Below are positions 42,780-50,594 of a stretch of 64,000 nucleotides of DNA, one piece after another. This DNA is from Xanthobacter sp. YC-JY1. GTDB lineage: Bacteria; Pseudomonadota; Alphaproteobacteria; Rhizobiales; Xanthobacteraceae. Below the pieces are notes generated by a model. It did no database searches. It was not told the DNA's origin and saw only the letters and a list, made by a program, of their open reading frames with translations. Position 1 is the first letter of the stretch; each line of letters begins with the position of its first letter. Made by a program: the position numbers and the translations under genes. The stretch covers positions 1,039,001-1,103,000 of the forward strand of contig NZ_CP032674.1 in the NCBI RefSeq assembly GCF_021730305.1, written 5' to 3'.

Positions 42780-45073
42780 TTCGCTCCGGTGGCGGGGGCG
42801 GATTTCACGAGGCGTACGGGCACGCCCTTCGAAGCCGGGGTGAAGCTCTGCGGGTCGTGCGCGTAGAGCGGCACGAGGGGGTTGGTCTCCGGGTAGTAGG
42901 CCGCGCAGCTCGCCTCCGGGAACGGATGGAGCACCACGCGGAAGCCGCGGACCGCGCGCTCGATCCCATCGGTGGAGAGGGTCACAATGTCGACGCGGTC
43001 GTCCGGCTTCAGCCCGCGCTTTTCCATCTCCTTCTCGCCGAGGAAGATCACGTCGCGCGCGCCATGGACGCCGCGATAGCGGTCGGAGAGCGAATAGAGC
43101 GTGGTGTTGTACTGGTCGTGGCTGCGCACGGTGGTGAGCCAGAGCGGATGGCCGCTGACGCCGGGGTCCTCGCACAGCCCCTCGCAGACGATGAAGTTCG
43201 CCTTGCCCGAGGGGGTGGCCCAGATGCGCTCGCGGGCGGTGGAGGTGAGGTGGAAGCCGCCCGGCGCCTTGATGCGTTCGTTGTAGCCCTGGAAGATCGG
43301 GAACACCGCCTCGATGTCCTCGCGGATCAGCGCATAGTCCGCAGTCAACGCTTCCCAGTTCACCTTCGAGCGGCTGCCGAGCGTCGCCCGCGCCATGCCG
43401 GCGATAATCGCCGGCTCGCTCTTCAGATGCGCGGAGGCCGGCGGATTGTGGCCGGTGGAGGCGTGCACCATGGACATGGAATCCTCCACCGTGACCGATT
43501 GCGGCCCGCTCGCCTGCATGTCGATCTCCGTCCGGCCGAGACAGGGCAGGATCAGCGCGTCCCGTCCGTGGACCAGGTGGCTGCGGTTGAGCTTGGTGGC
43601 GATGTGGACGGTGAGGTCCAGCCGGCGCATGGCGTCCTGGGTCTGCTGCCAGTCCGGGATGGCGGCGGCAAAATTGCCGCCGAGGCCGATGAACACCTTC
43701 GTCTCGCCGCGCAGCATGGCCTCCAGCGCGGTGACCACGTTGTGGCCGAACGCGCGCGGCGGGGTGAAGCCGAAGCGCGCCTCGATGGCATCGAGCAGCG
43801 CATCGGACGGCACCTCGGTGATGCCCACCGTGCGGTCGCCCTGCACGTTGGAATGGCCGCGCACCGGGCAGATGCCGGCGCCCTCGCGCCCCACATTGCC
43901 GCGCAGCAGCGCGAGATTGGCGATCTGCTGCACGTTCTTCGTGCCGTGGCGGTGCTGGGTGATGCCCATGCCGTAGACGAGGATGGCCCGCTCCGCCTGC
44001 ATGTAGGCCTCGGCGGCCGTCTCGATGTCGGCCCGGGCGATGCCGCTCTTGCGCTCGATGTCCTCCCAGGAGGTCGCGGCGAGGTCGGCGATGAGCGCGT
44101 CGATGCCGGCGGTGTGGCCGCGGATGAAGTCCCAGTCGAGCACCGCGGCAGCCTTGCGCACGCGGGCCGCCTCGTCCGCCGCGACGAGATGCTTCATCAT
44201 ACCCTTGATGAGGGCCACGTCGCCGCCGACCCGCACCTGGAAGATGCGCGAGGATATGGGCGTGGAGGTCAGCGTCGCCATTTCCACCGGGTTCTGCGGC
44301 GCCTGGAAGCGCTCCAGCGCTCGCTCGCGGAACGGGTTGAACGACATGATGGTGGCGCCCCGGCGCGATGCGTTGCGCAGGTCGCTCATCATGCGCGGCG
44401 AGTTGGTGCCCGGGTTCTGGCCGAAGATGAAGATGCAGTCGGCGCGCGCGAAATCCTCCAGCAGCACGGTGCCCTTGCCGACGCCGATGGACTGGGGAAG
44501 CCCGACGCTGGTGGCCTCGTGGCACATGTTGGAGCAGTCGGGAAAGTTGTTCGTGCTGTATTCGCGGGCGAAGAGCTGGTAGAGGAAGGCTGCTTCATTG
44601 GAGGCGCGGCCCGAGGTGTAGAAATCCGCCATGTTCGGATCGGGCAGGGCATTGAGATGCCGGCCCACCAGCGCGAAGGCCTCCTCCCAGGTCACCGGCA
44701 GGTAGCGGTCGCTTGCCGCGTCGTAGCGCATGGGGTGGGTGAGGCGGCCTTCCATCTCCAGTTCGTAATCGCCGAGGGCACTGAGCGCGGTGACGGTGTG
44801 GGCGGCGAAGAATTCGGGCGTGCAGCGCTTCGTGGTCGCCTCCCAGGCCACCGCCTTGCCGCCGTTCTCGCAATATTCGAAGGGCGAGGTGTGCTTGGGG
44901 TCGCCCCACCCGCAGCCGGGACAATCGAAGCCGCCCGGCTGGTTCATGCGGGCGAGGGTGGCCATGCCGGACACGGCGACGTGCTGCTCCACCAGCGCGC
45001 TGCCCATGGCCTTCAGGGCCCCCCAGCCGCCGGCGGGCTCGTGATAGGGAAGGATGGTTTTCGCGATGCCCAT
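42776..45073 (-). CDS. FdhF/YdeP-family molybdopterin oxidoreductase
   Basis: 765 residues from the ATG at 45073. N-terminal cysteine motif CPGC (C51, C54) near EYCENGG suggests an iron-sulfur cluster, followed by the molybdopterin fold with SGRASNEAAFLYQLFARE, NMCHEATSVGL (Cys possibly on Mo), FGQNPGTNSPRMM and the C-terminal dinucleotide-binding segment TLYSLSDRYRGVHGARDVIFL. YdeP relatives are linked to acid stress in enteric bacteria; the true substrate is unknown, and formate is not assured. Head of a three-gene operon with cydAB, which suggests it delivers electrons to quinol. Confidence 0.9.
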   Translation of the reverse strand: MGIAKTILPYHEPAGGWGALKAMGSALVEQHVAVSGMATLARMNQPGGFDCPGCGWGDPKHTSPFEYCENGGKAVAWEATTKRCTPEFFAAHTVTALSALGDYELEMEGRLTHPMRYDAASDRYLPVTWEEAFALVGRHLNALPDPNMADFYTSGRASNEAAFLYQLFAREYSTNNFPDCSNMCHEATSVGLPQSIGVGKGTVLLEDFARADCIFIFGQNPGTNSPRMMSDLRNASRRGATIMSFNPFRERALERFQAPQNPVEMATLTSTPISSRIFQVRVGGDVALIKGMMKHLVAADEAARVRKAAAVLDWDFIRGHTAGIDALIADLAATSWEDIERKSGIARADIETAAEAYMQAERAILVYGMGITQHRHGTKNVQQIANLALLRGNVGREGAGICPVRGHSNVQGDRTVGITEVPSDALLDAIEARFGFTPPRAFGHNVVTALEAMLRGETKVFIGLGGNFAAAIPDWQQTQDAMRRLDLTVHIATKLNRSHLVHGRDALILPCLGRTEIDMQASGPQSVTVEDSMSMVHASTGHNPPASAHLKSEPAIIAGMARATLGSRSKVNWEALTADYALIREDIEAVFPIFQGYNERIKAPGGFHLTSTARERIWATPSGKANFIVCEGLCEDPGVSGHPLWLTTVRSHDQYNTTLYSLSDRYRGVHGARDVIFLGEKEMEKRGLKPDDRVDIVTLSTDGIERAVRGFRVVLHPFPEASCAAYYPETNPLVPLYAHDPQSFTPASKGVPVRLVKSAPATGAK

Positions 45074-45224
45074 GGGCGGCTCCCGCAGCAATGAGGGGGT
45101 GAGGCCGTCAAGCGAGGGGGCTCGTCTCGACTGCACAGGTCGCCGGACGTGAAAGTAACCGGAAGACGAGGGTATGATTGCCGCAGGAACAGCCCGAATA
45201 AATGGGCTTCACATATGTCCGGCG

Positions 45225-45238
45225 CATACCTTGGTATG
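45225..45238. promoter_or_regulatory. Palindrome upstream of the fdhF-like/cydAB operon
   Basis: CATACC-TT-GGTATG, a perfect 6-bp inverted repeat about 150 bp upstream of the molybdoprotein start. A second hairpin, AGCCC...GGGCT, lies at 45191-45208. Possible regulator site; no FNR box was recognised. Confidence 0.35.
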
Positions 45239-45299
45239 GCGCGGGACAGTCTTTGCGCAGGATGAAGGCGGGGCAGGGCGCTGAGGGGCGCGAACGCAT

Positions 45300-45327
45300 A
45301 CGGCCCGCCCGTTTCGGGGCGGGCCGT
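45300..45327 (-). terminator. Terminator of the efflux operon
   Basis: ACGGCCCGCCC / GGGCGGGCCGT, a perfect 11-bp stem with a short loop, 20 bp after the HlyD stop. The T-tract is weak. Confidence 0.6.
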
Positions 45328-45347
45328 CGGTCGGCTCGGGTCGGTCG

Positions 45348-46247
45348 TTACTTTCCGGAGATCGACACCGTCGCGGTGAGGCCGGCGGACAGGGTGACCG
45401 AGGGCGGCACGGGATCCAGCGCGATGCGTACCGGCACGCGCTGGGCGAGGCGGACCCAGGTGAAGACGGGGTTGACCGAGGCGAGGCCGGAGACATCCGG
45501 CGCCACATTGGGGATGGCGATCCCCCGGCCGATGCCGGTGACGTGTCCGGTGAGCGGCATGGGATAGGCCATCAGCGCGACCTTCGCCCTGTCGCCAACG
45601 TGGATGCCGGCAAGGACGGTTTCCTCGAAATAGCCGTCCACCCAGAAACTGTCGCTGTCCACCACGGAGAGCGCGCGCTGGCCGCTGGTGCCGTAGTCGC
45701 CCACTTGGGTGAGGAGGTTCGTGACATAGCCGTTCACCGGGGAGACAATGCGCGTGCGGCTGAGGTTGAGCTTCGCCTGGTCGCGATCGGCGAGGGCCTG
45801 CTGATAGGCCGCCACCGCCATGTCCGCCGAGGCCGCGAAGCTCTGCTTTTCCTCGTCCGACGCGGCGATGGCACTCAGCTTCGTCCGCCGTTCCGCCTCT
45901 GCCCTCTTGTTCTCGAGGTCGGCCTTGGCGCGGGCCACGGCGGCCTCGGCGTTGGCGAGCGCGATCCGATAGTCGGACGGCTCGATCACCATCAGGAGGT
46001 CGCCCTTGTGGACGAACTGATCGGCCTTCACGGGAAGCTCGACGATGCGCCCGGAGATCTGCGGCGCGACGGTGACCACATAGGCCCGCACGGTGCCGTC
46101 GCGGGTCCAGGGCGTGGTCATGTAGGTCTCCCACATCCGCCATCCGAGGACGCCGGCAACGCCGACGACGGCGAGGGTTAGGAGCACGCCCATCACGCGA
46201 CGCGAAACGGAGGTCCCCTTTTTGGCAGGGATGTCGATGGCGGTCAT
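45348..46247 (-). CDS. Membrane fusion protein, HlyD/EmrA/AaeA type
   Basis: 299 residues: one N-terminal membrane anchor (VMGVLLTLAVVGVAGVLGW), then a biotinyl-lipoyl/barrel-sandwich part (YVVTVAPQISGRIVELPVKADQFVHKGDLL) enclosing a helical hairpin rich in Ala, Lys and Glu (residues about 90-170), and a beta-barrel with YFEETVLAGIHVGDRAKV. It bridges the inner-membrane FUSC pump to an outer-membrane channel. Overlaps the DUF1656 gene by 4 bp. The FUSC-DUF1656-HlyD order corresponds to AaeB-AaeX-AaeA, exporters of aromatic carboxylic acids. Confidence 0.9.
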   Translation of the reverse strand: MTAIDIPAKKGTSVSRRVMGVLLTLAVVGVAGVLGWRMWETYMTTPWTRDGTVRAYVVTVAPQISGRIVELPVKADQFVHKGDLLMVIEPSDYRIALANAEAAVARAKADLENKRAEAERRTKLSAIAASDEEKQSFAASADMAVAAYQQALADRDQAKLNLSRTRIVSPVNGYVTNLLTQVGDYGTSGQRALSVVDSDSFWVDGYFEETVLAGIHVGDRAKVALMAYPMPLTGHVTGIGRGIAIPNVAPDVSGLASVNPVFTWVRLAQRVPVRIALDPVPPSVTLSAGLTATVSISGK

Positions 46248-46450
46248 GAACCTGCTCCTATGATCAGGACGGTGAGGGACAGCACGATCACGTAGATCGC
46301 GAGGTTGAACAGGGCCGGGTGCCACACCACGCGCGACAGGCCGGTGCGGTTGCCGAGCATGATGAGCGGGATGGTCATGATCCACGCCGCCAGCATCATG
46401 GCTGCAAAGGGCGAGAACAGAACGCCAAGGAGATTGAGTTCCGAGAACAT
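46244..46450 (-). CDS. DUF1656 (AaeX-like) small membrane protein
   Basis: 68 residues with two membrane segments (about 8-30 and 45-66) and the usual MFSELNLLGVLFSPF opening. Function of AaeX-like proteins is unclear; they occur between FUSC pumps and their fusion proteins. Coupled to the HlyD start by ATGA overlap. Confidence 0.88.
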   Translation of the reverse strand: MFSELNLLGVLFSPFAAMMLAAWIMTIPLIMLGNRTGLSRVVWHPALFNLAIYVIVLSLTVLIIGAGS

Positions 46451-46473
46451 GGGTGGATCTCGTCTTTCCTGAT

Positions 46474-48510
46474 CTAGCCGATGTGTGCGCGCTGACCGTC
46501 CGTCGCCTTCAGGAGATCTGAACAGGCATCGAGTGCGTCCGTGATGATCTTGATCTGCACGAACGACGGCAGGCCCGCCAGCGTCTCGGAGGGCTGGGCG
46601 GCCGGCCGCTCCGAGAGCACGCGCTCCATGTCGCCGAAGGCGATGCGCGCGAGCGTGACCCGTCCCTCCGCAAGCGCGGCACTGGCGTCCGAAATCCGCC
46701 GGCGCTCCACCTCGTTCGCCGATGCTTCGCGCAGGAGGATCAGGGCGCGGCCGAGGATGAAGAGCGTCATGAGGGAACTCGCCTGCGCGTCCGTCGCCTG
46801 GGGCGGCAGATCCTCGACACGGCGTGTCATCACCGCCGTCCAGCGCGCCGCGTCCCGGGCCTGTGACCGCGCCGCGAGCCGTCGCAGGTCGCGAACCGAG
46901 AGGGCGAGAAGACGCCGCGTCCGCACCTCGGGCGACAGTCCCGGGATGATGATGAAGAACAGCGTTCCGATGATGTTGCCCACGATGATCGTCAGCGCGA
47001 TGTTGAAGAAAGTGGACGCGTCATAGGAAATCGGGTTTCCGACCCCGAGCAGAGGCAGGAGATTGATGGACATCGCCAGGAACAGCGGCGTGTGCCAGCT
47101 TCCCGCCTGCATCAGGCCGATCGGCACCAGGACGAGCGCGAGCACCACAGCGAGCTGCGGGAAGGTGGAGATGGACGGCATGACGCCGAAATAGAGCCCG
47201 CAGCCGATCACCGTCACGAGGATGGAGCCGATGGTGAAGTCGGTGACGAGCATGCGGGCTTGATCGCCCGCCGGAGCGAAGATCAGGGCGGCGATGGCAA
47301 CGAAGGCAATGGCGAGGGGGCCGTTCGGCCATTCGGTGGCGATGGTGAAGGCTGCCGCCGCGGCGACTGCAGAGAAGACACGGAAGCCGCTCAGCAGGGG
47401 CAGAAGCGGATCGCCGACGACGATGGTCCACGGTGCGGCCCGACGTTCAGCTCTCGCACCCATGAGCAAGGCGATACTTCCGGCTGTTTCGCGCAGGCAA
47501 AGGAGGAGGTCGCGGGTCGCGTCGGCTAGAATTGAGGCGCGGGCGTCATCGCGCGGAAGCGCCTCAAGGGTCTGCAAAGCTCGCGCGCAGGCGCTGCGGA
47601 GCCGCTCCGGGTCTCGGCCCAGATCGGCCGGGTCGAGGCGGGAGAGCAGGGTGTCCAGACATTTGCGAACGTCCTCACCCGGTTGGCCGGAAGCCTCCTG
47701 CTCCAGGGTAATCTTCTGCCAGCCGAGCACCGCGTCCATGAGGCGTGCCCCGGCATCGCGCAGATGACCGCTGCGTGAGCGCAGATACGGGGAATCCGCC
47801 ATGGCCGCATCGGCTGCGGCCTGAAACAGGCTCAGCTTCCGCAGGACGTCCCTGGGGCTGAAGCGTTCCTCGCGCGCGCCTTTTGGCGCGGCGAGGGTCG
47901 AGCGGAAGCCGCGGACCAACTGACGGGCCAGATCTTCCAGAAGGCTGGCGAAGGTCCTGCGCGCGGCGCCGAAATCGGTGAGGAGGATGACGAAGAGGGT
48001 CGATCCGATGCCGATGCAGATTTCGCTGACACGGACTATGGAGAAAAAGAAGGCCGACGTCGGATCGGCGATGGTGTCGGCGAAGATTACGGCTGCGGTA
48101 AAGCCGGCCAGGGCCGCGGCGTAGGATGCGAAGTTCCGGAGTACCACGACGGCAAGGCCGCACAGGCCGCACCACGCGGCGAGGCAGAAGGCGAGGGTGT
48201 ATCGGCTCTGGGCGAAGAGCCCGAGCACCGTCACCATGGCCAGCGCGCCCGCCACCGTTCCGATGATCCGCCAGCGCCCCTTCTGCAGGGACGTGCCGAG
48301 GTTCGGCTGGCACACGATGGCCGCCGTCGTCGCCGCCCAGAAGGAATTCTGGAGCTCAAGCGCATAGGTGATGTAGAGCGCCAGACAAACCGACGCCGCA
48401 AGGCGCACACCGAACAAGGCGCGAGGACCCCAGGAGCGAAGACGCGCGCGCAGGGCCCCGGAATTTGTCTCCGGGCGACTGTCGAGAGTGCCTTGTGCAG
48501 TGGAACTCAT
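46474..48510 (-). CDS. FUSC-family (AaeB-like) aromatic acid efflux transporter
   Basis: 678 residues. Two blocks of membrane helices (about residues 30-170 and 370-520), each followed by a cytoplasmic helical part, the FUSC layout. FWAATTAAIVCQPNLGTSLQKGRWRIIGTVAGA in the first block is the conserved core. It should export hydroxylated aromatic or other organic acids with the HlyD protein. The start at ATG 48510 follows weak AAGG; longer upstream reading has no conserved sequence. A TATAAT on the minus strand lies 66 bp upstream. No regulator gene adjoins. Confidence 0.88.
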   Translation of the reverse strand: MSSTAQGTLDSRPETNSGALRARLRSWGPRALFGVRLAASVCLALYITYALELQNSFWAATTAAIVCQPNLGTSLQKGRWRIIGTVAGALAMVTVLGLFAQSRYTLAFCLAAWCGLCGLAVVVLRNFASYAAALAGFTAAVIFADTIADPTSAFFFSIVRVSEICIGIGSTLFVILLTDFGAARRTFASLLEDLARQLVRGFRSTLAAPKGAREERFSPRDVLRKLSLFQAAADAAMADSPYLRSRSGHLRDAGARLMDAVLGWQKITLEQEASGQPGEDVRKCLDTLLSRLDPADLGRDPERLRSACARALQTLEALPRDDARASILADATRDLLLCLRETAGSIALLMGARAERRAAPWTIVVGDPLLPLLSGFRVFSAVAAAAAFTIATEWPNGPLAIAFVAIAALIFAPAGDQARMLVTDFTIGSILVTVIGCGLYFGVMPSISTFPQLAVVLALVLVPIGLMQAGSWHTPLFLAMSINLLPLLGVGNPISYDASTFFNIALTIIVGNIIGTLFFIIIPGLSPEVRTRRLLALSVRDLRRLAARSQARDAARWTAVMTRRVEDLPPQATDAQASSLMTLFILGRALILLREASANEVERRRISDASAALAEGRVTLARIAFGDMERVLSERPAAQPSETLAGLPSFVQIKIITDALDACSDLLKATDGQRAHIG

Positions 48511-48575
48511 GGATACCGTGCCTTGCTGAACCCATCGTGGCTCTGGTGAGCATAGGTCCTGCGGGGCAACGGCCA

Positions 48576-48593
48576 ATTATACACTAGGTAGTG
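48576..48593 (-). promoter_or_regulatory. Promoter -10 and operator of the efflux operon
   Basis: On the minus strand a consensus TATAAT (48581-48576) is directly preceded by CACTA-CC-TAGTG (48593-48582), a 5-bp inverted repeat occupying the space between -35 and -10. No good -35 is visible, and a repressor at the palindrome would block the promoter. Confidence 0.45.
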
Positions 48594-48625
48594 AGGCCCT
48601 ACCTTGGTTTAACTATAGTGCCGGG

Positions 48626-49741
48626 CTAGCCGAGCGAACCGCCGAGGCGCTGGCCGTAGGCGACGATCGCCGCCCCCACCGGCGCGCGTTCGGCGGCATA
48701 GGCGGCGAGGGCGGCGTCCATGTCCGGGGTGTGGGTGAGCGCATCGCGGAGCGCGAAGGCATCGCCCGCCGCCTTCGCCACGCCCATGGCGGTGTGCGGC
48801 CGGGCGATGAACGCTGCATCGCCCATGAGCGCGACGCGGGCGGAAACCATCTGCGGCGGCGCGTAGTCGAAGATGGCATGCAGGAAGGGGCGCGGCTCCG
48901 CCGCCACCACGGCGGCGAAGGCCGGGGGCAGCAGCCGCGCGGCATTGGATTTCATCGCGGCCGCCACGTCCGGGCGCACGCGGCCGGGCGCGAGGGAGAA
49001 GGGGCGCCGCACGCCGTCCACATCGGTGAGGACGCCATCGAGTTCATCCGGCGTGTAGCGCCGGTACCAGACCCAGTTGTAACGGCGTCGGCCGGCGGTG
49101 GTGGAGCCGTCCGGGCCGGGCACGAGATAGCCGAGAATGTGCGAGCCCGGCATTTCGTAGAAGGCGAAGCGGTCGAAGAGCTGTCCCGCGGCCACCGCCG
49201 GTACCTCGGCCTCGGGGACGAGGCCGCGCCAGGTGGCGTAGCCCACATAAGTTGGCCGGGACTTTGGGCCCGCAACCGCGCTGCGCAGCGTCGAGCCCAC
49301 GCCGTCTGCGCCGATGACGAGATCCGCACGCTCCTCGGTGCCGTCGGAATAGGTCACGCGGGCGCCGCCCGGTTCCTGAGCCACGGAAACAGCCTGCTGG
49401 TCGATGTGGTAGCGATCATCCGGCAGCAGATGGCGGAAGGTGCGGAACAGCACGTCCCAGGAAAGCTGGGTCTGGGGGGTGCGCTGGCGATGGATGATGG
49501 CCCCGGCCTGATCGAGATAGATGCGCTCGTGGGCCGTCACCCCCACATGCGCGACGTGCTCCACGCCGACTTCCCGCAGGATTTCGAACACCTCGCGCTG
49601 GGCGACGAGGCCGGCGCCCCGCCCCTCCAGCCCATGCACCGAGCGTTCCGTCACGCGCACGTCGAAGCCGGCACGGTGCAGCAGCACGGCGGCGAACAGG
49701 CCGCCGATAGATCCGCCGACGATGAGGATGCGAGGGGGCAT
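48626..49741 (-). CDS. FAD-dependent aromatic hydroxylase, 2,6-dihydroxypyridine 3-monooxygenase-like
   Basis: 371 residues. FAD motif GGSIGGLFAAVLL at the N terminus, DLVIGADGVGSTLR (the DG motif) in the middle, and GDAAFIARPHTAMGVAKAAGDAFALRDAL near the end for FAD ribityl binding. The HTxMGxxKAxxDAxAL pattern resembles the dihydroxypyridine hydroxylase subgroup. Start ATG at 49741 (MPPRILIVGG). Last gene of an operon after a molybdenum hydroxylase, cytochrome c and SDR, so a second hydroxylation of an N-heteroaromatic ring is plausible. Substrate unproven. Confidence 0.85.
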   Translation of the reverse strand: MPPRILIVGGSIGGLFAAVLLHRAGFDVRVTERSVHGLEGRGAGLVAQREVFEILREVGVEHVAHVGVTAHERIYLDQAGAIIHRQRTPQTQLSWDVLFRTFRHLLPDDRYHIDQQAVSVAQEPGGARVTYSDGTEERADLVIGADGVGSTLRSAVAGPKSRPTYVGYATWRGLVPEAEVPAVAAGQLFDRFAFYEMPGSHILGYLVPGPDGSTTAGRRRYNWVWYRRYTPDELDGVLTDVDGVRRPFSLAPGRVRPDVAAAMKSNAARLLPPAFAAVVAAEPRPFLHAIFDYAPPQMVSARVALMGDAAFIARPHTAMGVAKAAGDAFALRDALTHTPDMDAALAAYAAERAPVGAAIVAYGQRLGGSLG

Positions 49742-49763
49742 GGCCTGTCTCTCCGGGTGAAAG

Positions 49764-50540
49764 CTAGACGATGAAATCGATGACGCCGCCATCGACCCGC
49801 AGGGCGGCGCCGGTGGTGGCCGAGGCGAGCGGCGAGGCGATGTAGACCGCCATGTTGGCGACCTCCTCCACGCTCGCCGGCCGCTGGATGATGGAGGTCG
49901 GTCGGTGGGCCTTCACGAAGTCGGCGCCGGCCTCCTCCAGCGTCTTCCCGGTCGCCACCGCGTCCTTCAGCATGGCCGCGACGCCCTCCGAAAGGGTGGG
50001 GCCGGGGAGAATGGAATTCACGGTCACGCCCGTGCCCGCCATGCGCTTGGCGAGGCCGCGCGCGAGGGAGACGTCGGCCGTCTTGCTGACGCCGTAGTGG
50101 ATCATGTCCGCCGGGATGTTGAAGGCGGATTCCGAGCCGAGGAACAGCATGCGCCCCCAGCCGCGCTCCGCCATGCCCGGCAGGTAGGCGCGGGCCAGGC
50201 GCACGCCGGACATGACGTTGATCGCCCAATGCCGGTCCCACACCGCGTCGTCGGTTTCGAAGAAGTCGGACGGCTGGAAGATGCCGAGATTGTTCACGAC
50301 GATATCGAACGCCGGCTCGGCCGCCACCAGCGCGGCGGCGCCGTCCGCCGTGCCGAGGTCGATGGCCTGCCCCCGCGTCGTGCCGCCGATGCGCGCCACG
50401 GCCTCGGCCACCTTCGCCTCCGAGCGTCCGTTGACGACGACGCTCGCGCCGGCCTGCGAAAGCCCCTTGGCGATGGCGAAGCCGATGCCTTCGCTCGACC
50501 CGGTGACGAGGGCGGTCTTGCCCGACAGATTGATCTTCAT
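49764..50540 (-). CDS. SDR-family oxidoreductase in the molybdenum-hydroxylase operon
   Basis: 258 residues. Cofactor loop TGSSEGIG, NNLG in place of NNAG, catalytic Ser in LGSESAF and Tyr-Lys in YGVSK. The C terminus VDGGVIDFIV is typical. Lies 22 bp upstream of the flavin hydroxylase and 54 bp after the molybdenum subunit. The reaction is unknown; it probably handles an alcohol or keto intermediate of the same pathway. Confidence 0.87.
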   Translation of the reverse strand: MKINLSGKTALVTGSSEGIGFAIAKGLSQAGASVVVNGRSEAKVAEAVARIGGTTRGQAIDLGTADGAAALVAAEPAFDIVVNNLGIFQPSDFFETDDAVWDRHWAINVMSGVRLARAYLPGMAERGWGRMLFLGSESAFNIPADMIHYGVSKTADVSLARGLAKRMAGTGVTVNSILPGPTLSEGVAAMLKDAVATGKTLEEAGADFVKAHRPTSIIQRPASVEEVANMAVYIASPLASATTGAALRVDGGVIDFIV

Positions 50541-50594
50541 GGCTGTCTCCTGTGGGTGTGCCGATGCCGCGCCCGGCGCGGGATCGGGCTCCGG

